NCBI RefSeq assembly: GCF_004522235.1
Contig: NZ_SDLT01000006.1
Span: 186,001-250,000, forward strand
DNA: 64,000 nucleotides
Origin: Amycolatopsis nivea
GTDB taxonomy: Bacteria; Actinomycetota; Actinomycetes; Mycobacteriales; Pseudonocardiaceae
Direction: 5' to 3'
The notes under the pieces are model-generated. The model was not told the origin of the DNA and did no database searches. It saw nothing but the letters and a program-made list of their open reading frames with translations. This document shows positions 18,916 to 26,765 of the stretch, one piece after another (position 1 is the stretch's first letter; the number at the start of each line of letters is the position of its first letter). A program made the position numbers and the translations under genes.

Positions 18916-19755
18916 ATGCAGCACTCGCTCCCCAACGGCGTCACGCTCGGAGCCGAGCACTTCGGCGACCCCGCCGCGCCACTGGTCCTGCTCGCCGGCG
19001 GCACCACGATGCTGTCCTGGCCCGACGCCGTGTGCGAAGCCCTTGCCCGCGGCGGACGGCACGTCGTGCGCTACGACCTCCGCGACGCAGGCGCCTCGAC
19101 CACGATCGACCCGAACGCCCCCGCCTACACCCTGCGCGACCTCGCCGCCGACGCCGCCGCGCTCGCCCGCGAACTCGACGACCGGCCCGCCCACCTGGCC
19201 GGCATCGGCGTCGGCGGGATGGTCGCCCAAGTCGCCGCCCTCGACCACCCCGAGGCCTTCTCCGCCCTCACGCTCTGCGGAACGCGCCCCGTCGCCCCCG
19301 GTCCCGTCGACGCGGACCTGCCCGATCACGACAAGAAAGCCATGCGCGAACTGTTCTCGCTGCCGATGCCGGACTGGTCGGACCGCGCCGCCGTCGCCGA
19401 CCGGGCCGCCGCCAGCGCCAAAGTCCTCGGCAACGACCCCGACACGGCCCGAACCGTGGCGGCCCGCATCTTCGACCGTGCGGCCAGCGCGGAGCCCGCC
19501 GTGCAGATGGCCAACCACCTCGGCATGGTGTTTTCCAAACTGGACTGCACGCCGCGCTGGCGCGAACGCCTGCCGGAAATCACGCTCCCGACGGTGGTCC
19601 TGCACGGCCGCCGGGACGTGTTCTTCCCGGTGGGCAACGGCGAAGCGCTCGCCCGCGAGATCCCCGGCGCACGGCTGGTCGTCCTGGAAGACGCCGCGAG
19701 CGCGATTCCGGACGCGGCCGCCGAAGAGGTCGCCGCAGCGATGCTCGCCGCCTGA
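18916..19755 (+). CDS. alpha/beta-hydrolase-fold protein lacking the catalytic serine
   Basis: A 279-residue protein clearly built on the alpha/beta hydrolase fold (LVLLAGGTTMLSW, VVRYDLRDAGAS, lid, VVLHGRRDVFFPV). The nucleophile elbow that normally reads GxSxGG reads GIGVGG, placing glycine (Gly98) where serine belongs. The C-terminal segment expected to hold the histidine reads LEDAASAIPDA with no histidine. Only the acidic residue in HGRRD survives. It is therefore probably not a hydrolase in the usual sense; binding or regulatory use is possible. AGGAG ribosome site. It is followed by a 0.6-kb repeat region. Confidence 0.83.
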   Translation: MQHSLPNGVTLGAEHFGDPAAPLVLLAGGTTMLSWPDAVCEALARGGRHVVRYDLRDAGASTTIDPNAPAYTLRDLAADAAALARELDDRPAHLAGIGVGGMVAQVAALDHPEAFSALTLCGTRPVAPGPVDADLPDHDKKAMRELFSLPMPDWSDRAAVADRAAASAKVLGNDPDTARTVAARIFDRAASAEPAVQMANHLGMVFSKLDCTPRWRERLPEITLPTVVLHGRRDVFFPVGNGEALAREIPGARLVVLEDAASAIPDAAAEEVAAAMLAA

Positions 19756-19838
19756 CGCCGAGCGCCGGACTGATTCCCAGCCACATCCGCGCCAGCTTGA
19801 CGGTTGCCCGGCACTGCGATCGCGGAGCATCGCGGGAT

Positions 19839-20267
19839 TTCCTTGACAGCGCGGAAATAGCGGACTTGCTCGACACCTGGCCAGCGCTCGGGATGGCGGT
19901 GGGTGCGGCCGGGGATGAGGAAACAATCGACCTCGTCGACACTCGGGCAGCGCTTGGTACGGCTGTCTGCGCCGTCGGGAGGCGGAAACAGCCCGACTGC
20001 GACGGCCGTCTGCGCGGCCGGAGGGGGAATAGCGGACTTCCTCGACACTGGGCTGCGCTCACTACGGCGGTCTGTGCAGCCGGGGGACGCAACCGACACT
20101 GGGCCAGCGCCCGCAGCGGCTGTCGGCGCGGCTGGGAACCGGAAACTAGCGGGCTTCCTCGCCCCTGTCCCACCGCCCGCAACGCCGCGGCCGGTGAGCC
20201 GGAATAGCGGACTTGCTCGACACCGGGCCAGCGCTCGGACGGCGATCTGCCCGGCCGGGCAGAAGAA
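19839..20267. repeat. degenerate tandem repeat array between hydrolase and araC genes
   Basis: The 581-base gap 19756-20336 holds no credible gene. Most of it is about seven diverged copies of a roughly 65-base unit, starting near 19853, 19919, 19985, 20026, 20088, 20142 and 20200. The copies share GGAATAGCGGACTTGCTCGA, CACTGGGCCAGCGCTC and CGGCGGTCTGTGCGGCCGG blocks in that order. Some copies are shortened. Unit length is close to that of the 10.4-11.3 kb array, but the sequences are not alike. Confidence 0.78.
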
Positions 20268-20270
20268 AGC

Positions 20271-20323
20271 GCGCCGCGGCAAGGGAACCCCCGAAAACAC
20301 GAAGCTTTCCCTTGCCGCGGCGC
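20271..20323. promoter_or_regulatory. 17-bp inverted repeat directly upstream of the AraC gene
   Basis: Perfect 17-base arms (20271-20287 and 20307-20323; GCGCCGCGGCAAGGGAA and its complement) separated by 19 bases. They end one base before a TAGTCT -10 box (20324-20329) that stands seven bases from the GTG start. It could stop read-through from the left and also act as an operator over the -35 region. Confidence 0.65.
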
Positions 20324-20336
20324 TAGTCTCGGCCAG

Positions 20337-21272
20337 GTGGACCCGCTCACCGCGTTGCTCGAAGGACCCCGTGCGCACGGCGCGTTCCTGCTCCGATCTG
20401 TGCTGCGCCCGCCGTGGTCGTTGCGGATCGAGGACGAAGCGCCGCTGACCGTGCTCGCCGTGGTCCGCGGCGACGCCTGGCTCGTGCCCGACAACGCCGA
20501 AGCCGTCCGGCTGGGCACCGGTGACGTGGCCGTCGTCCGGGGGCCCGATCCGTACCTCGTGGCCGACGATCCGGGGACGCCGCCGCAGGCCGTGATCCGT
20601 CCGGGGCAGGAGTGCGTCACGCCCGACGGCGGGCATCTCACCGATCTGACCGAGTTCGGCGTCCGCACCTGGGGCGGCGACCCCGACTGTCCGACCGTGC
20701 TGCTCACCGGCACCTACCCGACGGTCGGCGAGGTCTCGCGCCGTCTGCTCGCGGCCGTGCCGAGCGTCGTCACCGCCCGCGCCGGGACCAGTCCGGATCC
20801 GCTCGTCGCGATGCTCGCCGACGAAATCGAACGCGACGTCCCTGGGCAGGAAGCCGTCCTGGACCGGGTCCTGGACCTCCTGCTCGTCCGCGTCCTGCGG
20901 GAATGGCTCGACCGTCCGGCCGCGCCCGCCTGGTACCGCGCGCACGGCGACCCGGTGGCCGGGCAGGCCCTGCGGCTGCTGCAGGACCAGCCCGAGCATC
21001 CGTGGACCGTCGCCGGTCTCGCGAGCGCGACCGGCGTTTCCCGCGCCGCGCTCGCCAGGCGGTTCACCGACGCGGTCGGCGAACCGCCGATGACCTACCT
21101 CGCCACCTGGCGGCTCGCCCTCGCCGCCGACCTCCTGCGCCAGCACCCGGACGCGACGCTCACCTCCATCGCCCGGCAAGTCGGCTACCGCAGCCCCTTC
21201 ACGCTGAGCGCCGCGTTCAAACGGGAGTACGGGCGCAGCCCGCAGCACTACCGGCTGCGCGAACCTGCCTGA
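20337..21272 (+). CDS. AraC family regulator with cupin-type ligand domain
   Basis: A 311-residue transcription factor. The N-terminal AraC-cupin (cupin_6-like) sensing domain has LTVLAVVRGDAWLVP, VRLGTGDVAVVRGPDPYLV and TVLLTGTY. The C-terminal pair of helix-turn-helices has WTVAGLASATGVSRAALARRFTDAVGEPPMTYL and LTSIARQVGYRSPFTLSAAFKREYGRSPQHYR. The GTG start appears leaderless with TAGTCT ending seven bases before. It converges on a TetX-like monooxygenase with a four-base gap. Regulators of this type often control adjacent oxidoreductases; no obvious target is divergent here. Confidence 0.88.
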   Translation: MDPLTALLEGPRAHGAFLLRSVLRPPWSLRIEDEAPLTVLAVVRGDAWLVPDNAEAVRLGTGDVAVVRGPDPYLVADDPGTPPQAVIRPGQECVTPDGGHLTDLTEFGVRTWGGDPDCPTVLLTGTYPTVGEVSRRLLAAVPSVVTARAGTSPDPLVAMLADEIERDVPGQEAVLDRVLDLLLVRVLREWLDRPAAPAWYRAHGDPVAGQALRLLQDQPEHPWTVAGLASATGVSRAALARRFTDAVGEPPMTYLATWRLALAADLLRQHPDATLTSIARQVGYRSPFTLSAAFKREYGRSPQHYRLREPA

Positions 21273-21276
21273 AGCG

Positions 21277-22413
21277 TCAGTCCTCCTCCCCGAACATCTT
21301 CGCGAACAGGTGCCGCACCTTCTCCGCCGCGCCGTCGGACAGGAACAGCTCCAGGTTGTCCGCCGACATCCGCGCCGCCGGCTCCGCGCGTTCGAGCATG
21401 ACCTGCTCGAACTTCCGCACATCGCCGCCTTCAGCGAGAACCAGCGCGAGCTCGGCGCCGTCGCGCATCGCGAGGTTCGCGCCCTGTCCGGCGAACGGCG
21501 ACATCAGGTGCGCAGCGTCTCCGATCAGCGTCACGCCAGGCGTGTTCTCCCATCGCACCCCGACCGGCAGCGCGGTCAACGGATACGCGAGCAGCGGCCC
21601 GGACGTGGCATCCACCAGCGCCAGGAACTCCGCCGGCCACCCGGCGTAGAGCTCCTTCAGCGCGGCGCGAGCGCGATCCGGGTCGTCGAACGGGATCCCC
21701 GACGACTCCATCCAGTCCTCGCTGCACCGCAGCGTCAGATGGACCCGGATGGTGCCGTCTCCGTTGCGCTGCGCGGAAAGCGTCTGCTGATCCCCAATCG
21801 CGGAGAAGCTGCCGCGCCCGACGAGCGCCGAAGCAGCCGGGTGCGCCCGGTCCGCGTCGTGGATGACCAGCTCCATCCCGTGCGCGCCGCAGTACGCCGG
21901 TTCCGCGTCGGTGAGCAGCGGCCGGATCCTCGACCGGGCGCCGTCCGCGCCGATCAGGAAATCGCAGTCCAGGGTTTCGCCGCCGGACACGTGGACGCGG
22001 TGGCGTCCGTCGCCGAGCGGCTCCGCGTGCGTCACCGCGTGTCCCCAGTGGACAGTCTCTTCCGGAAGCGCGTCGAGCAGCAGTTTCCGCAGCGCGGGCC
22101 GGTCCGCCTCGGGACGGCCCCAGCGTTCTTCCCCCTCGTCCGGGGTGACCTCCCGCCGCAGCAAGGTTCCCGCGGAGTCGTACAGGACCATGTCCTGGCC
22201 CTCCGGACGGGCGATCGCGCGGTAACCGGCCTCCAGTCCGGCCTCGCGCAGCGCCCACTGACCCTCGGCGACGGTCAGGTCGAGCGTGCCGCCTTGGACT
22301 CGCGCTTCCCTGCTGGCATCGCGTTCGCAGACCACGGCGTCGATCCCGTGCGCGTGCAGCACCCGCGCACACGTCAGCCCGCCGAGCCCGCCCCCGGCGA
22401 TCACGATTCGCAT
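21277..22413 (-). CDS. TetX-like FAD-dependent monooxygenase
   Basis: A 378-residue group A flavin monooxygenase. The dinucleotide fold is IAGGGLGGLTCARVL (residues 4-18). The DG motif is LIGADGARSRIRPLL, and VTLIGDAAHLMSPFAGQGANLAM is the second FAD motif. It resembles TetX-type enzymes that hydroxylate polycyclic antibiotics or aromatic compounds. The ATG at 22413 gives the correct start of the Rossmann strand. It is divergent from a TetR gene with two ATACnnnGTAT operators in between. The natural substrate is unknown. Confidence 0.87.
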   Translation of the reverse strand: MRIVIAGGGLGGLTCARVLHAHGIDAVVCERDASREARVQGGTLDLTVAEGQWALREAGLEAGYRAIARPEGQDMVLYDSAGTLLRREVTPDEGEERWGRPEADRPALRKLLLDALPEETVHWGHAVTHAEPLGDGRHRVHVSGGETLDCDFLIGADGARSRIRPLLTDAEPAYCGAHGMELVIHDADRAHPAASALVGRGSFSAIGDQQTLSAQRNGDGTIRVHLTLRCSEDWMESSGIPFDDPDRARAALKELYAGWPAEFLALVDATSGPLLAYPLTALPVGVRWENTPGVTLIGDAAHLMSPFAGQGANLAMRDGAELALVLAEGGDVRKFEQVMLERAEPAARMSADNLELFLSDGAAEKVRHLFAKMFGEED

Positions 22414-22428
22414 GATGACATCCCCTCG

Positions 22429-22457
22429 ATACACTGTATTGACCAAATACACCGTAT
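22429..22457. promoter_or_regulatory. two TetR boxes between TetX-like gene and tetR
   Basis: ATAC-ACT-GTAT (22429-22439) and ATAC-ACC-GTAT (22447-22457), two nearly identical 4+3+4 palindromes 18 bases apart centre to centre, in the 83-base gap between divergent genes. The spacing puts two dimers on about the same helix face. A TACTGT -10 for tetR follows at 22472-22477. Confidence 0.8.
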
Positions 22458-22496
22458 CGGAACCGCCCCGGTACTGTCACCCGAAAAGGAGCGAGC

Positions 22497-23183
22497 ATGG
22501 ACGAACTGGTGTGGGAACGGCCCGAACCGCCGGCGCGCGCGGCGCCGGCGCCGTTGAGCCGCGCCCGCATCGTCGAGACCGCCTGCGCGCTCGCCGACGA
22601 AGGCGGACTGGAAGCGGTGTCGCTGCGCAAAGTCGCCGCCGCGCTCGGCGCCGGGCCGATGCGGCTCTACGGCTACCTCGACACCAAAGAAGAACTGCTC
22701 GACCTGATGACCGACGCCGTCTACGGCGAGATCCCGCTGCCCGACCCGGACACCGAAGGCGTGGCCGCGCTGCGCGCGCTCGCCCACGGCTGCCGCGCCG
22801 CCGTCCAGCGGCACGAATGGTTCGCGGACCTGATCGGCGGACGCCCCGGCCTCGGCCCGAACGCGCTCGCGTACCTGGAGGCATCGCTCGCCGCCGCGGC
22901 CGGTCCGGGCCCGATCGAGGACGCCATGATCACGGTCTTCACCGTGCACTCCTACGTCACCGGTGCGGTCCGCAGCGAGATCCGCGAACGGCGGCTCATC
23001 AGCGACACCGGCCTCGACGAGGAAGGCTGGCACCGTGCCGCCGCGCCGTATCTGAAGCGGATGTTCGACACCGGCCGCTACCCCACCCTCTTCCGCACCG
23101 CCCGCGACGCCGTGCACCCGGACGGCGACGCCGTCTTCGCCGCCGGCCTCGAGCGCGTGCTTGCCGGACTCGCCCTCGGCTAG
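22497..23183 (+). CDS. TetR family repressor of the TetX-like gene
   Basis: A 228-residue TetR_C_1-like repressor. A proline/alanine-rich lead is followed by the helix-turn-helix VSLRKVAAALGAGPMRLYGYLDTKEELL and a ligand domain ending in DGDAVFAAGLERVLAGL. The ATG has an AAAAGGAG site. It probably represses itself and the divergent flavin monooxygenase through the two ATACnnnGTAT boxes, with the monooxygenase substrate as inducer. Confidence 0.87.
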   Translation: MDELVWERPEPPARAAPAPLSRARIVETACALADEGGLEAVSLRKVAAALGAGPMRLYGYLDTKEELLDLMTDAVYGEIPLPDPDTEGVAALRALAHGCRAAVQRHEWFADLIGGRPGLGPNALAYLEASLAAAAGPGPIEDAMITVFTVHSYVTGAVRSEIRERRLISDTGLDEEGWHRAAAPYLKRMFDTGRYPTLFRTARDAVHPDGDAVFAAGLERVLAGLALG

Positions 23184-23210
23184 TTACCGCTTAAGCGGCA
23201 AGATGGGCGC

Positions 23211-23954
23211 ATGGACACCGCCGCGCTGGGGCCCACGACCCGTGTCATGCACGCGATGGAACAGCTCTGGGCCGAGATCCGGCGGCGGCACGCGGACGTT
23301 CCCGAAGCGATCCTGGTGCTGGCGTCGGGAACGATGGGCACCACCACCGAAATCCACGGCCACTTCGCCCGGTCCCGCTGGCACGTCGGCGACGGCGTCG
23401 AACCGCGCGCCGAGTTCTTCCTCGGCGCCGAAGGCCTGCGGCGCAGCGCGGCGGAAATCCTCTCCACCACGCTCCACGAAGCCGCGCACGGACTCGCCGC
23501 CACCCGCGACATCGTCGACGTCAGCGACGGCCGCTACCACAACAAACGCTTCGCCGCGCTCGCCGCCGAACTCGGCCTGCGCGCCGAACAGGCGGACCGG
23601 ATCGGCTGGTCCGCCACCACCGCGCTCCCCGCGACTCTCGAGGCGTACCAAGGAGAACTGTCCCGGCTCGAAGCCGCGCTGACCGTGTGGCGGCACACCG
23701 AACAGGAGGTCGCCCGACGCGCCGTCGCGACCCCGCCGGACGACCCGGAAACGCCGGACGAGATCGCCGAACCGCTCGCGCCGCCGGTGGTGATCGCCCC
23801 GGTCGACGGCCGCGGCGCGCACCGCGGCGGACCGAACTACGTCGCGGCGATCTGCCGGTGCGAACCCCCGCGCCGGATCCGCGCGGCCCGGTCGATCCTG
23901 GAACTGGGGCCGATCACCTGCACCTTGTGCACCGAGCCGTTCATCGAGGCCTGA
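23211..23954 (+). CDS. SprT-like metalloprotease-fold protein
   Basis: A 247-residue protein with a zincin motif HEAAH (in STTLHEAAHGLAATRD) followed by DGRYHNKRFAALAAELGL, the third-ligand context of SprT-like domains. The C-terminus has two cysteine pairs (CRCEPPRRIR and CTLC), which look like a zinc ribbon. SprT/Spartan-like proteins cleave DNA-protein crosslinks or act in DNA metabolism; this actinobacterial branch is uncharacterised. The start is preceded by CAAGAT six bases upstream and no ribosome site, as in a leaderless message. A CCGCTTAAGCGG palindrome (23187-23198) lies just before it. Confidence 0.75.
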   Translation: MDTAALGPTTRVMHAMEQLWAEIRRRHADVPEAILVLASGTMGTTTEIHGHFARSRWHVGDGVEPRAEFFLGAEGLRRSAAEILSTTLHEAAHGLAATRDIVDVSDGRYHNKRFAALAAELGLRAEQADRIGWSATTALPATLEAYQGELSRLEAALTVWRHTEQEVARRAVATPPDDPETPDEIAEPLAPPVVIAPVDGRGAHRGGPNYVAAICRCEPPRRIRAARSILELGPITCTLCTEPFIEA

Positions 23955-24036
23955 CCGCTGCCGCGGTACCGATGTAGTGCTTGCACTTTGCTATCACTTC
24001 GGGCTACTGTCGCGCTCCACGAGCGAAGGGGGCGCC

Positions 24037-24831
24037 ATGCTGAGCCAGGCAGCGGAAGGCGTGCTGGTACATCAGAGCGAGGTGCTCGAGAACAACGCGG
24101 TCGTCGTGCAAGGCCGGGACGGCGTGCTGCTCGTCGACCCCGGGCTCACCCAGGAGGAGCTGGGCTGCCTCGCCCAGGATCTCCGCGAACTCGGCCAGCC
24201 GGTCGCAGCGGGCTTCGCGACGCATCCGGACTGGGATCACGTGCTCTGGCACGCCGAATTCGGCGACGTCCCCCGCTACGGCACCGCCCGGTGCGCCGAT
24301 TCCCTGCGGGACCTGCTGGCAAAGCCGGACTGGAAAACCCTTGTCGCCGAAGGATTGCCGCCGGAGATCGCCGACGACGTGCCGATGGACCTGTTCGGCC
24401 GCATCACCGGCCTGCCCGCCGGAACCGCGTACCTCCCCTGGGACGGCCCGCGCGCCCGGATCATCGAACATCCCGCGCACGCCCCCGGTCACGCCGCGCT
24501 GCTGATCGAGGAACGCGGGGTTCTTGTCGCGGGAGACATGCTTTCCGATGTGCTCGTTCCGATGTTCGGCCGCACCGCCGACCCGATCGGGGACTACCTG
24601 ACCGGGCTGCAGCTGCTGGAAGCCGTGGCGGATGAGGTCGAAATCGTCGTCCCGGGTCACGGATCCGTCGCCGCCAGTCAGGTACGTGCGCGCATCGAGT
24701 TGGACCGCGCGTACGTGCAGGCCTTGCGCGACGGCCGCGAGCCCGACGATCCCAGGATCGGCCCGTCGGCCAAACCCGGCTGGGAATGGGTCAGCGACCT
24801 CCACCGGGGACAGGCCGCCAGGTTCGGCTGA
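24037..24831 (+). CDS. metallo-beta-lactamase-fold hydrolase
   Basis: A 264-residue MBL-fold protein. The metal ligands are visible in ATHPDWDHV, APGHAALL, VAGDML and VPGHGS, a partly altered HxHxDH motif in which the first histidine context is THPDWDH. The ATG at 24037 has an AAGGGGG site; a longer in-frame start at 23977 has none. It ends exactly one base before the end of the convergent recombinase gene. Function is generic hydrolase, possibly lactonase- or thioesterase-like. Confidence 0.85.
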   Translation: MLSQAAEGVLVHQSEVLENNAVVVQGRDGVLLVDPGLTQEELGCLAQDLRELGQPVAAGFATHPDWDHVLWHAEFGDVPRYGTARCADSLRDLLAKPDWKTLVAEGLPPEIADDVPMDLFGRITGLPAGTAYLPWDGPRARIIEHPAHAPGHAALLIEERGVLVAGDMLSDVLVPMFGRTADPIGDYLTGLQLLEAVADEVEIVVPGHGSVAASQVRARIELDRAYVQALRDGREPDDPRIGPSAKPGWEWVSDLHRGQAARFG

Positions 24832-25995
24832 TCAGCCGAGCCAGCCGCGATGCAGCGCCGGAGCCAGTTCGTGCGCGGCCGAATCCCGGATGGCGTTCTC
24901 GTCGTGAAGATAGCCCTCGGTGGTCGACAACGCGGCGTGTCCGAGGTCGCGCTGCACCTGCCGCGGCGGGACCCCTCGCTCGATCGCGTGCGTCGCGTAG
25001 GAATGGCGCGCCGAATGCGGATGAATGGTGTCGCACAACGGCTGCAGGTGCGTCGCGACGAACCTAGCCTCGGCGGTGTCGAGCACCTCCCGCAACCGCG
25101 CGGTCTTGGGCGGCTGGCAGAACGTCGCGCACAACCGGCGCAGCAACGCCGTCACATGCGACACATGCACGCGCCCGCCGGTGCTCGTGACGAACAACGG
25201 CTCCGCCCGCTTCGCACCGACCTGCCCGCGCAGCGCCGGGACCTGCGGCGCGGCCCGGTTGGCCAGGTAGGCGTCGAGCGCGTCGGCCACCGGCGCGGCC
25301 AGCGCGACCTCGCGGTCCTTGGATCCCTTGCCGTGCACGCGAAGCACGCCGAAGCCGCCTGCGGTCGGCCGGCGGTAGTCGCCCAGATCGACGCCGACGA
25401 GTTCCTCCGCGCGCACGCCGGTGCCGACCAGGATCTCGACCATCGCACGGTCGCGCAGGCCGTTCCGGCTGTGGCCGGCCAGCAGCCACGCCGCGAGCAG
25501 CAACGCCCGGCACGCGTCGAACGACCAGCGCGCGGTCTGCGACGGGACGCCGGACGGCCGGTTGAGATGCTGCGCCCGCCGGTCCACGAGCGCGGCCGGA
25601 TTGTGCCCGGCCAAGCCTTCGCGCAGCAGGTACTTGCGGTAGAACGCGGACACCGCCGACAGCATCCGGCCGCGCGTCGCGTCGCGGTACCCGGCCCTCG
25701 CCAGCTCGTCCAGCCACTGCTCGACGTGCTCCACCCGGACGTCGGCAAACGACGTGAACCCGTTGCGCAGGCACCAAGGCAGCCACGCGAGCGCGTCCGG
25801 ATCGGTTCGCCGGGCCCGGCCGCGGCGGCGTCCCGGATCGGGCGGCTGATAGCCGGGCACCCAGTCGAGCGGGATGCCGAGATCGGTCGCGTACGCGACG
25901 CGGGTGTTGAGCGACGCGTACACGCGCAGGAACTCCCCGAACCGCTCCCGCGCGTCCTTGCCCGCTCCCCCGGCATCGGTGAGCGCGAGGGTCAT
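24832..25995 (-). CDS. tyrosine site-specific recombinase (phage-integrase family)
   Basis: A 387-residue tyrosine recombinase. The N-terminal core-binding SAM-like domain (FADVRVEHVEQWLDELARAGYRDATRGRMLSAVS...) is followed by a catalytic domain. The active-site residues are visible: Arg in GTGVRAEELVGVDL, the lysine in VHGKGSKDREV, HxxR in HPHSARHSYATHAIERG, and the histidine and tyrosine in LGHAALSTTEGYLHDE. All are present, so it should be active. Its ATG overlaps the stop of the upstream tetR gene (ATGA), so the two are coupled. No tRNA, att repeat or phage gene is nearby, so it is either an orphan or a domesticated integrase. Confidence 0.88.
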   Translation of the reverse strand: MTLALTDAGGAGKDARERFGEFLRVYASLNTRVAYATDLGIPLDWVPGYQPPDPGRRRGRARRTDPDALAWLPWCLRNGFTSFADVRVEHVEQWLDELARAGYRDATRGRMLSAVSAFYRKYLLREGLAGHNPAALVDRRAQHLNRPSGVPSQTARWSFDACRALLLAAWLLAGHSRNGLRDRAMVEILVGTGVRAEELVGVDLGDYRRPTAGGFGVLRVHGKGSKDREVALAAPVADALDAYLANRAAPQVPALRGQVGAKRAEPLFVTSTGGRVHVSHVTALLRRLCATFCQPPKTARLREVLDTAEARFVATHLQPLCDTIHPHSARHSYATHAIERGVPPRQVQRDLGHAALSTTEGYLHDENAIRDSAAHELAPALHRGWLG

Positions 25996-26687
25996 GCGCG
26001 CCCGCCCGGATACCGCGCGGCGACCCCGGCGAGCACGAGATCGATCCCGGCGAGGAACTGCTCGCGGTCGTCGTGCTCGCGCATCTGGCTCGCCATCAGC
26101 CGGGTCGTCTCGTACTCCCGCGGGTCGAGCTGCTCCCACGCTTCCGCCGTGGCGGCAAGGAATTCGGCCCGGTCCGCGTCCGGCTCGGCGACCTGGCTGT
26201 TCGCCGCGTTCTGCCCGGCCGCGCCCAGGACGTAGTGCATCAGCACCGACGTCGCGGTGAACCAGTGCTCCTCGGGCACGCCCAGCGCGCGGACCCGGCG
26301 GCCGAGGCTTTCGAGGATCCGCGGCGTCACCGGCCCGCCCGGGCTGCGGGACAGCTGGAGCAGCAGCTGCGCGGCCAGCCACGGATGCGCGTCGATCGCG
26401 GAGAACAGGCCGAGCGCGACCGCGTGCACTTCCTCCCGCGGCGATCCGGCCGGCTCCGCCGCCAGCGCGTCGGCCACCACCGCGTCGGTCGCGGCGACGA
26501 GCAGCTCGCCCTTGTTCGCCACGTGCCAGTAGATCGCCCCGGGCCCGGTCGCGAGCCGCTCGGTGAGCACGCGGAACGTCAGGCCGCTCTCGCCCGCCGC
26601 GTCCAGCAGTTCCACCGCCGCCTCGACGATGCGCTCCCGAGAGAGTGCCTCCGTGCGCCGCTGTGCCCGGCGCGTCCCCGTAGCCAT
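25992..26687 (-). CDS. TetR family regulator coupled to the recombinase
   Basis: A 231-residue TetR_C_1-like repressor. The helix-turn-helix is LTFRVLTERLATGPGAIYWHVANKGELL. The 3' end overlaps the recombinase ATG by four bases. The start lacks a ribosome site but CAAGAT ends six bases before the ATG. Across a long palindrome it faces a TetX-like monooxygenase, which is its likely target. The coupling of an integrase to this regulator would place recombinase expression under the same small-molecule control. Confidence 0.86.
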   Translation of the reverse strand: MATGTRRAQRRTEALSRERIVEAAVELLDAAGESGLTFRVLTERLATGPGAIYWHVANKGELLVAATDAVVADALAAEPAGSPREEVHAVALGLFSAIDAHPWLAAQLLLQLSRSPGGPVTPRILESLGRRVRALGVPEEHWFTATSVLMHYVLGAAGQNAANSQVAEPDADRAEFLAATAEAWEQLDPREYETTRLMASQMREHDDREQFLAGIDLVLAGVAARYPGGRA

Positions 26688-26704
26688 GCGCCCATCTTGA
26701 CACA

Positions 26705-26741
26705 TCTGGTACGCCGTTCCAATATGGAATGGCGTACCAGA
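26705..26741. promoter_or_regulatory. 37-bp near-perfect inverted repeat, double TetR operator
   Basis: Seventeen-base arms (26705-26721 and 26725-26741) match at 16 positions around a three-base centre. Each arm itself contains a smaller dyad of the form TGGnACGnCGTnCCA, so two overlapping repressor sites face each other. It lies between the divergent tetR (start 26687) and monooxygenase (start 26766) and would cover both promoters. Confidence 0.85.
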
Positions 26742-26765
26742 ACTCTCGACAGAAGGAGCCCTGTC

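Noticed and set aside
23960..24036. Longer N-terminus for the metallo-beta-lactamase protein starting at 23977
   Set aside because: No ribosome site precedes it and the extra residues do not match the fold. The ATG at 24037 has AAGGGGG.
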